Shown one piece after another: positions 56,738 through 64,000 of a stretch of 64,000 nucleotides of DNA. This stretch comes from Solirubrobacterales bacterium (GTDB taxonomy: Bacteria > Actinomycetota > Thermoleophilia > Solirubrobacterales > Solirubrobacteraceae): NCBI GenBank assembly GCA_027306855.1, contig DAHUYZ010000007.1:1-64000 (forward strand). Direction: 5' to 3'. The number at the start of each line of letters is the position of its first letter. Positions within the stretch are counted from its first letter, which is position 1. The position numbers and the translations under genes were made by a program. The notes under the pieces are model-generated. The model had not been told where the DNA came from. It was given only the letters and a program-made list of their open reading frames with translations, and did not search any database.

Positions 56738-56821
56738 GCCCGGGTGGCGGAACTGGTAGACGCCGTCGACTTAAAATCGATAGTCCGAAAGGGCGTGTGG
56801 GTTCGAGTCCCACCCCGGGCA
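56738..56821 (+). tRNA. tRNA-Leu (anticodon TAA)
   Basis: GCCCGGG (56738-56744) pairs with CCCGGGC (56814-56820), discriminator A at 56821. The anticodon loop ACTTAAAATC gives TAA. A long class II variable arm precedes the GGTTCGAGTCC T-arm. CCA is not encoded. Confidence 0.95.
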
Positions 56822-56830
56822 TACATAGCC

Positions 56831-58489
56831 ATGCAGAACACTCAAGAGAAGACAGGGGAGGCCGTCGAGCTCCATGGCGGGAGGCTGATCGCGCGCCGGC
56901 TGAAGGACAACGGCGTGTCCAAGCTGTTCACGCTGTCGGGCGGGCATCTGTTCTCGATCTATGACGGCTGTCGGGAGGAGGGCATCGAGATCGTCGATGT
57001 GCGTCATGAGCAGACGGCGGCCTTTGCGGCGGAGGGCTGGGCGAAGGTGACGCGGCAGGTGGGGGTCTGCGCGCTGACGGCGGGCCCGGGCGTGACGAAC
57101 GGGATGAGCGCGATCGCGAGCGGACAGGCGAACCACACGCCGATGCTCGTGCTTGGAGGTCGGGCGCCGGCGTTGCGTTGGGGACAGGGCTCGCTGCAGG
57201 AGATCGATCATGTGCCGTTCGTGAGGCCGCTGTGCGAGCTCGCGGCGACCGCACAGAGCACCGCGGAGATTCAAGGACTGATCGATGATGCGCTGGCGGC
57301 GGCGATGGCTCCGCATGGGGGCCCGGCGTTCGTCGACTTCCCGCTCGATGTCGTGTTTATGTCGGCGCCGGAAATGGAGGCGGCAGGCATTGGCGGCGAG
57401 CGTCGCCGGAAAGGCGCCGACGAGGCCGAGGTCGAGCGCGCCGCACGCTTGCTGGCAGAAGCTGAGCGCCCGGTGGTGATGGCGGGCACCGATCTTTATT
57501 GGGGCGAGGGGGAGCGGGCCTTGTGTGAGCTGGTGCAGGAGCTGCGGATTCCGGTGTTCTTGAACGGGCTCGCCAGGGGGTGCGTCCCTGCGGACCACGA
57601 GCTGTTCTTCTCGAGGACACGCTCGATGGCGCTGAAAGACGCCGATGTGGCGCTGGTGATCGGCGTGCCGATGGACTTCAGGCTGGGCTTTGGAGCCGCG
57701 TTTGGGGATGAAACTTTTATCGTCGCGATCGACGTCGCCGAACCGGAGCGTCGGCATCCGCGCGAGCCGGCGGCGGAGCTGTATGGGGATTTGAGCGAGA
57801 CGCTGGACGGGTTGCGGATCGCGGTCGGAAGGGGCGCCCTGGACAGCGAGCAGTGGATTGGGGCTCTGCGGGAGGCCGAGACCGAGAAGAGACAGGACGA
57901 GCGCGCGGAGATGGAGGACGGACGCGCGCCGCTGCACCCGATGAGGCTGTATGCGGAGCTCGGGAAGGTGCTCGATCGCGACGCGATCGTGATCGGCGAT
58001 GGGGGCGACTTCGTGTCGTATGCGGGCAGGGTGATCGAAAGCTTCCAGCCTGGATGCTGGCTCGATCCGGGTCCGTTCGGGTGCTTGGGCACCGGGCCGG
58101 GATACGCGCTTGCGGCCAAGCTGGCTCACCCGGGGCGCCAGGTCGTGCTGCTGCTGGGGGACGGGGCGTTCGGCTTTGGGGGCATGGAGTTCGACACGCT
58201 CGCAAGACATGGCGTGAACGTGGTGGGGGTGATGGGCAACAACGGGATCTGGGCGCTCGAGAAGCACCCGATGGAGTTCCTGTATGGGTACTCGGTCGCT
58301 GCGGATCTGCGCCCCGCAACGCGCTATGACCAGGTCGTGGAGGCGCTTGGCGGCTACGGCGAGCTGGTGGAGCGCCCTGAGGATCTTGCGTCTGCGTTGG
58401 AGAGGGCGTTCGAAGCGGGTAGGCCTGCGCTCGTGAACGTGCTGACAGACCCGTCGGTTGCGTATCCGCGCCGGGCGAACCTGGCCTGA
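56831..58489 (+). CDS. Thiamine diphosphate enzyme, acetolactate synthase / 2-hydroxyacyl-CoA lyase-like
   Basis: A 552-residue enzyme starting 10 bases after tRNA-Leu. The N-terminal PYR domain has the cofactor glutamate in [39 protein letters not shown]. The central FAD/ADP-type domain spans about 200-330. The C-terminal PP domain has the ThDP motif [30 protein letters not shown]. Close relatives are annotated as acetolactate synthase, oxalyl-CoA decarboxylase or 2-hydroxyacyl-CoA lyase; the sequence alone does not settle which. No small regulatory subunit (ilvH) or branched-chain genes are nearby, which argues against a plain IlvB. Confidence 0.85.
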   Translation: MQNTQEKTGEAVELHGGRLIARRLKDNGVSKLFTLSGGHLFSIYDGCREEGIEIVDVRHEQTAAFAAEGWAKVTRQVGVCALTAGPGVTNGMSAIASGQANHTPMLVLGGRAPALRWGQGSLQEIDHVPFVRPLCELAATAQSTAEIQGLIDDALAAAMAPHGGPAFVDFPLDVVFMSAPEMEAAGIGGERRRKGADEAEVERAARLLAEAERPVVMAGTDLYWGEGERALCELVQELRIPVFLNGLARGCVPADHELFFSRTRSMALKDADVALVIGVPMDFRLGFGAAFGDETFIVAIDVAEPERRHPREPAAELYGDLSETLDGLRIAVGRGALDSEQWIGALREAETEKRQDERAEMEDGRAPLHPMRLYAELGKVLDRDAIVIGDGGDFVSYAGRVIESFQPGCWLDPGPFGCLGTGPGYALAAKLAHPGRQVVLLLGDGAFGFGGMEFDTLARHGVNVVGVMGNNGIWALEKHPMEFLYGYSVAADLRPATRYDQVVEALGGYGELVERPEDLASALERAFEAGRPALVNVLTDPSVAYPRRANLA

Positions 58490-58524
58490 CGGCGGGAGAC
58501 AAAGACCGATCTGAAAGACGACGC

Positions 58525-58555
58525 GAGGAAGCCGCCCATAAAGGACGGCTTCCTC
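58525..58555 (+). terminator. Hairpin downstream of the ThDP enzyme gene
   Basis: GAGGAAGCCG (58525-58534) pairs perfectly with CGGCTTCCTC (58546-58555) around an 11-base loop. No T-run follows. It may stop transcription or mark an old mobile-element end. Confidence 0.5.
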
Positions 58556-58560
58556 AGGGG

Positions 58561-58602
58561 GCTTGGCCTCGAGACGTAGGCAGGGGTGCTTGGCCTCGAG
58601 AC
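58561..58602. repeat. 15-bp direct repeat
   Basis: GCTTGGCCTCGAGAC occurs at 58561-58575 and again at 58588-58602, in the 280-base gap after the ThDP gene. It starts just past the hairpin. The rest of the gap up to 58770 holds no gene I can support. Confidence 0.6.
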
Positions 58603-58770
58603 CGATGGGTAGCCCTGGCTGCGGAACCGTCGATCGCCTCGACGTCACCAGGACCTGTAAACGGCTGTTAGGACACGCGGCAGTGCCCCGTGCCTTGTGC
58701 CGATAGCTTGGCATTCGGCAGAGGGCATCGATCGCTTAGCTAGGGCGCCGATGTTCGAACAAACGTCCAG

Positions 58771-59700
58771 TCAGATGACCCCAGCGAGAGTGAGGGCGCC
58801 GCCGCGGAGGATGTCGTGCTCTGAGACTTCGATGCGGTCGAGGTCGAATGCTCGGATCGCCTCGCTGAGGAGGATCATGCCGGCGACGATCGTGGGGGCG
58901 CGATCGGGGTGCAGGCCGACGACTTGGCGGCGCTGCGCTTCGGTCATGTCGGCGAGGCGGGCGATCAGGAGCTCGACGGTCGCGAGCAGGAGGGGGTAGC
59001 CGTGGACGCGGTTGGGGTCGTATGGATCGAGCTCCTGGTCGATCGCGGCCGCGGACGTGGGTGTACCGGCGACGGCGATCCCGCGGGCGATGCCGACGCG
59101 CTGCTCAGGCGGGAGGGCGTCGAGGAAGAGCGAGCGTGTGTCCGCCGCGAGTTGCTGGAGCTCCTCGGGAGTTGGGGGATCGGAGTGGATGTGGCGCTCG
59201 GTCATGCGTAGGACGCCTGCTTGGACGGAGACGTGAAAGGAGGCGGAATGGTCGGAGCCGACGATGAACTCGGTCGAGCCGCCGCCGATATCGATGACGA
59301 CGGTAGGCTCGCTGGGCGAGCGGCTGTGCTCGCTCATCGCGCCGAGGAACGTCATCTGGGCCTCTTCGTCGCCGGAGAGGATGCGGGCGTGCAAGCCGAA
59401 CTGAGATCGGACTTGCTCGGTGAAGGCGACTCCGTTGGAGGCGTCTCGGACGGCCGAGGTCAGGACGGCGAGGTTGGCGTCGCAGCCGTGGTGGGCGACG
59501 GTGTCGCGGTAGACGGCGAGCGTGGAGAAGACGCGGGCGATCGCCTCCTCGGAGAGGGTCCCCCCTTGATCGACTTGATCTCCGAGCCGGGTGACGCGGG
59601 ACTCGCGATGCAGTTCGAGGACTGCGCCGCTGGAAGGATCGACGTCGGCGATCAGCAGGCGGGTCGAGTTGGTCCCGATGTCGATGACCGCAGCGCGCAT
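58771..59700 (-). CDS. Ppx/GppA-family exopolyphosphatase / pppGpp phosphatase
   Basis: A 309-residue protein from the ATG at 59700. The ASKHA phosphate loops are visible: AVIDIGTNSTRLLIADV at the start and VVIDIGGGSTEFIVG near residue 135, with LTSAVRDASNG and LSGDEEAQMTFLG between. It is the short, two-domain actinobacterial form without the HD-type C-terminal domain. It hydrolyses polyphosphate or pppGpp. A -10-like TACGAT lies nine bases before the start. Confidence 0.92.
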   Translation of the reverse strand: MRAAVIDIGTNSTRLLIADVDPSSGAVLELHRESRVTRLGDQVDQGGTLSEEAIARVFSTLAVYRDTVAHHGCDANLAVLTSAVRDASNGVAFTEQVRSQFGLHARILSGDEEAQMTFLGAMSEHSRSPSEPTVVIDIGGGSTEFIVGSDHSASFHVSVQAGVLRMTERHIHSDPPTPEELQQLAADTRSLFLDALPPEQRVGIARGIAVAGTPTSAAAIDQELDPYDPNRVHGYPLLLATVELLIARLADMTEAQRRQVVGLHPDRAPTIVAGMILLSEAIRAFDLDRIEVSEHDILRGGALTLAGVI

Positions 59701-59916
59701 AGGTCGGGCATCGTAGAGCGCGCCGAGTCTGTGCGGCACCCTGCAATCGGCGTTGCCGGCGTTGCGCCCCGTGCCCTCCTGCCCCTTTGGCCGCGAGTCC
59801 GGCGCCCTTTTGATCGCAATGACCGACCGCCTCCCCTGCGCCCCCCGCAAGCGCAAATGCAGACTTCCTTGCCCCCTGGAACGGGTAGCCGATGTCTGCT
59901 AGAACATGGGATGCGA

Positions 59917-61722
<1,806 letters not shown>

Positions 61723-61726
61723 CGCA

Positions 61727-61972
61727 TCACTCTTGGGCGCTCGTGGCCTTGGCCTCGGCTGCTCGGCGCAGCAATCTGACGATCACGGCGAGCTGGCGAT
61801 TGGCGATCTCCTCGGTACCGTCGCCTTCGAGCGGCAGGACTTTGACCGTGACGGTCAGCCCATCGGCCTGCGTGTCTGAGCCACCGGGCGCGGGAGCGCG
61901 CTGGCAGGCAGAGCGACGGCTCGATCTCCGTAGTACGGCTGATTGTTTGCGGGCTCGGTTCGATGCGTCCAC
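61727..61972 (-). CDS. Small protein upstream of the recombinase, unknown function
   Basis: An 81-residue frame ending five bases before the recombinase ATG. A basic N-terminal half is followed by a strand and an amphipathic helix (LTVTVKVLPLEGDGTEEIANRQLAVIVRLLRRAAEA). Its position suggests a directionality factor or another accessory protein for the recombinase, but this is only context. Confidence 0.5.
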   Translation of the reverse strand: MDASNRARKQSAVLRRSSRRSACQRAPAPGGSDTQADGLTVTVKVLPLEGDGTEEIANRQLAVIVRLLRRAAEAKATSAQE

Positions 61973-61996
61973 GTCTACCTCGATCCGGGAGAAGTC

Positions 61997-63139
61997 TCAA
62001 GTCCGATGCCGCTGAGGACTCCGCCGGGCCGCCTGGCAGCGCGGGCCTTGGCGAGACCAGTGCGTGATCCGGGCTCGGGCGATAGGCACGTAGGCCGCTT
62101 CGCGCTCGATCCCGAGGAAGCGCGCGCCCTCAAGCAGAGCGGCGGCGCCGGTGCTGCCCGAGCCGGCGAATGGGTCGAGCACGAGCCCGCCTGGCGGGGT
62201 GAGTAGCCGCACGAGCCAGCGCATCAGGTCGATCGGCTTGACGGTCGGGTGGATGTTCGCGACCGGATGGTCCTCGCAAAGCTGCTCGTTGCGGGCGCCG
62301 ATCTTGAAGGTCTGCACGACCCGGCGAGGCAGCGCCTCGCATCCGGCGTCGCGCTCCCGGCGGGACGCCTTCGCTGCGTAGAAGAAGCGATGGCGCTCCC
62401 CGAGCAGTCCGATTGGGCAATCGGGTTCGCATTGGGCTCCGTTGCATGACTCGCCGTGCGAGAGGAGCAGGTTGGCTGGCCATCTCCCCTGCGGGCTGGC
62501 GGTGATCCGGCGGCCGTGCGCGCGTCCTTCGGTCGGGCAGTCCTGCTGCGAGAGCTCGACGCGACAGGCGTCGATGTTCATCGCGCCGGTGCCGTGCTCG
62601 GCGAGGTTGTGCTCGGTGCTGCCGTCGAGCGGTCGTCGTGCGAGCATGATCGGCTCCCAGGCGGGCTTCAGGCCCGTGCCGAGTCCGCCTGGGAGGACAC
62701 GGGTCGCGGGGTATCCCTGGCCTTGTATCCACATGAGGACGTCGCGGAGTTCGAGCCCGGCTTCTTCGAGGCCGCGTGCCAGGAGGTGGAAGGTGCGCGG
62801 TGCGGCGAACGCAGCGAGGTGGCCGCCGGGCTTGAGTACCCGCAGACACTCTGCGCTCCACTGTGCGCTGAAGCTCTGAAACGCCGCGCTCGGGTCGGCG
62901 TTGGGAGCACGCCGTCCGGGCTTATGCGCCGGGTCGAGCGCGCTGGGCCGGTCCCATGTCATGTTGTTGAAGTTGATGCCGTATGGCGGGTCGGTGATGA
63001 TCACATCAACGCTCGCGGCATCGAGCGTCGGGAGCGCCTTCAGGCAGTCGGCGTTCTTGATCTGCCAGCGTCGCGGGCGACTCGCTCGCCGCGACCTGCC
63101 GGCTCGGGTCTGCCCGTTATTGGATCGCGCGGAAGCCAT
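61997..63139 (-). CDS. DNA methyltransferase (N6-adenine / N4-cytosine, DPPY type)
   Basis: A 380-residue enzyme from the ATG at 63139, with GAGGAGG eight bases upstream. The catalytic motif IV is DPPYGI (50-55) and the SAM-binding motif I is DPFAGSGSTGAAAL near residue 330; this order (IV before I) is the beta class. LRVLKPGGHLAAFAAPRTFHLL and HPTVKPIDLMRWLVRLLTPPGG are family landmarks. A target-recognition region with several cysteines lies between. No partner endonuclease is visible, so it may be a solitary methylase protecting the element. Confidence 0.92.
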   Translation of the reverse strand: MASARSNNGQTRAGRSRRASRPRRWQIKNADCLKALPTLDAASVDVIITDPPYGINFNNMTWDRPSALDPAHKPGRRAPNADPSAAFQSFSAQWSAECLRVLKPGGHLAAFAAPRTFHLLARGLEEAGLELRDVLMWIQGQGYPATRVLPGGLGTGLKPAWEPIMLARRPLDGSTEHNLAEHGTGAMNIDACRVELSQQDCPTEGRAHGRRITASPQGRWPANLLLSHGESCNGAQCEPDCPIGLLGERHRFFYAAKASRRERDAGCEALPRRVVQTFKIGARNEQLCEDHPVANIHPTVKPIDLMRWLVRLLTPPGGLVLDPFAGSGSTGAAALLEGARFLGIEREAAYVPIARARITHWSRQGPRCQAARRSPQRHRT

Positions 63140-63141
63140 GC

Positions 63142-64000
63142 TCACTCCTCCTCTGCTTGTGATTGGCCGAGCCAGTCGACGGGCTGTTCGGGCTGCTCGG
63201 CGGAGATGAAGATCGGCGCGAACGGACCCCGCTGGGTGAGATCGTCCAGGGTCACGAAGGACACGGGGATAGTGCCGAGGTGGTCCTTCGCTGGGTCGGA
63301 GTGGTGCAGCGCGAGGGTGCGCTGGATGCGCTGGTGCATGCGCTCGCGCGGCTGGTCGGCGAGGACGATCAGTAGGTGCGGGAAGGAGCGGTAATGGCTG
63401 CGCCATAGCGGCTCGGGCTCCTCCTCGCCGGGTGTGCTCGGTGGCGCGTAGTAGCGAAGCCTGGTGTAGCGCGTGATCTTGCTGGCGAGCTGCTCCGCTG
63501 GGCGGGCGGTGCCACGGTCGAGCTCGATCCACCGCTGGTGCAGCGTGATCGCGCCGTCTTTGTCGACCTGGAGATACGTCAGCAGCGCGTCGGCGATCAC
63601 TAGCTCGGCGGGCCGTCGTCCTCGCCAGGGGGAGATAGGGTGCGCGATCTCGTGCCGCCAGGAGTCAGGGCCGCACTCATCCTCCCGCTCGCGCGCGGCC
63701 TTCACGAACGCGATGCCGACGTCGTTGACCGCGATGGTGTGCGCGCGCAGCGGCCCTTCGGCCTGCGCGCAGGTCGGCACGCGCCTGCGCGGCTCGGCGC
63801 GCGGTCCCGCGGTCTCGACGGCGTCAGCACCGGCCTCGGTGAGAAACCAGTGCGAGAGCCTGCCGGGGGCCTGTACACGGTCGACGAGCTGCCGGTCTAG
63901 GAGCAGCCGCAGGACACGCCGCGCCCAACCAACGTTGTCATCGGGTGTGTGCAACGCGTGGAGCTGAGCCGTGGTCAGCAGCCGGTGTTGGTAGAGGCTT
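63142..64000 (-). CDS. Replication-relaxation family protein (partial, 5' end beyond window)
   Basis: The frame is open from the right edge to a TGA at 63142, three bases before the methyltransferase ATG. The first visible residues (LYQHRLLTTAQLHALHTPDDNVGWARRVLRLLLDRQLVDRV) form a winged-helix domain in which a small wing precedes a GRLSHWFLTEAG segment, as in replication-relaxation proteins of actinobacterial plasmids and integrative elements. The C-terminal part (about 90-280) has HEIAHPISPWRGRRPAELVIADALLTYLQV, a nuclease-like region. A role in plasmid-like replication or transfer is inferred. A TTG at 63954 is a possible start but the frame runs further. Confidence 0.75.
   Translation of the reverse strand, partial: SLYQHRLLTTAQLHALHTPDDNVGWARRVLRLLLDRQLVDRVQAPGRLSHWFLTEAGADAVETAGPRAEPRRRVPTCAQAEGPLRAHTIAVNDVGIAFVKAAREREDECGPDSWRHEIAHPISPWRGRRPAELVIADALLTYLQVDKDGAITLHQRWIELDRGTARPAEQLASKITRYTRLRYYAPPSTPGEEEPEPLWRSHYRSFPHLLIVLADQPRERMHQRIQRTLALHHSDPAKDHLGTIPVSFVTLDDLTQRGPFAPIFISAEQPEQPVDWLGQSQAEEE

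Noticed and set aside
54340-58714. Very long open frames on the strand opposite to the sigma factor and ThDP enzyme genes
   Set aside because: They mirror the codon structure of real genes in GC-rich DNA, have proline/arginine-rich compositions with no domain, and conflict with clear coding regions.

Overview
The window is about 64 kb of a high-GC bacterial chromosome. Genes start often with GTG, many are coupled by ATGA/GTGA overlaps, and codon use is strongly biased to G/C-ending codons. The gene set (LCP wall protein, PucR-type regulator, pth-mfd-eno-ftsB block, membrane-anchor-free succinate dehydrogenase, AT-hook-like nucleoid protein) suggests a deep-branching actinobacterium of the Thermoleophilia/Solirubrobacterales kind. 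That placement is inference from gene content; no 16S rRNA is present.

Layout. 1-0.3 kb: a broken transposase end. 0.5-1.1 kb: two tRNA-Ser genes and a small conserved gene whose stop lies antisense inside a tRNA. 1.2-6.5 kb: secreted and envelope genes (collagen-like protein, a GtrB-type glycosyltransferase divergent from a GtrA-type membrane protein, a methyltransferase, two secreted proteins). 6.5-7.1 kb: a decayed HD-GYP signalling gene. 7.1-10.4 kb: tRNA-Val, two lipoproteins (one an FKBP prolyl isomerase), a large SRP RNA with Alu domain, and a polytopic membrane protein. 10.4-14.5 kb: dnaX-ybaB-recR-lysC. 14.5-17 kb: a UDP-sugar dehydrogenase and UDP-GlcNAc 2-epimerase pair. 17-26.3 kb: central metabolism, with succinate dehydrogenase sdhA-sdhB-sdhE, a site-2 protease, an AidB-like acyl-CoA dehydrogenase, an isocitrate dehydrogenase gene interrupted by one in-frame TAG, and malate dehydrogenase. 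26.4-31.5 kb: a nucleoid-like protein, short conserved genes, a TetR regulator, a cysteine-free FmdB protein and an LCP-family wall ligase. 31.6-37.9 kb: rsmI-metG-tatD-rsmA-ispE, a small membrane protein and a PucR-type regulator. 38.7-50 kb: tRNA-Gln, glmU-prs-(hypothetical)-rplY-pth-mfd-parvulin-eno-ftsB. 50-56.7 kb: csrA, a DUF2090 aldolase-like protein, a rhomboid relative lacking its catalytic residues, a UPF0173 hydrolase coupled to a stand-alone RAM domain, and a sigma factor fused to its own zinc anti-sigma domain and a membrane segment. 56.7-59.7 kb: tRNA-Leu, a ThDP enzyme and a Ppx/GppA phosphatase. From 59.9 kb to the right edge lies an integrated element next to the initiator tRNA-fMet gene: a serine recombinase, a small gene, a DNA methyltransferase and a replication-relaxation-type protein that runs off the window.

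The most noteworthy observations are the nonsense codon in the only visible icd gene, the sigma/anti-sigma/membrane fusion protein, the E-type succinate dehydrogenase without membrane anchors, the element joined to the initiator tRNA, an inactive-looking rhomboid with a zinc ribbon, and a repeated layout in which a -10-like hexamer sits only 6 to 10 bases before the start codon of about a dozen genes, which suggests leaderless transcripts. I did not find a clear multi-gene system of an entirely new kind; the closest candidates are the sigma fusion and the tRNA-fMet element.
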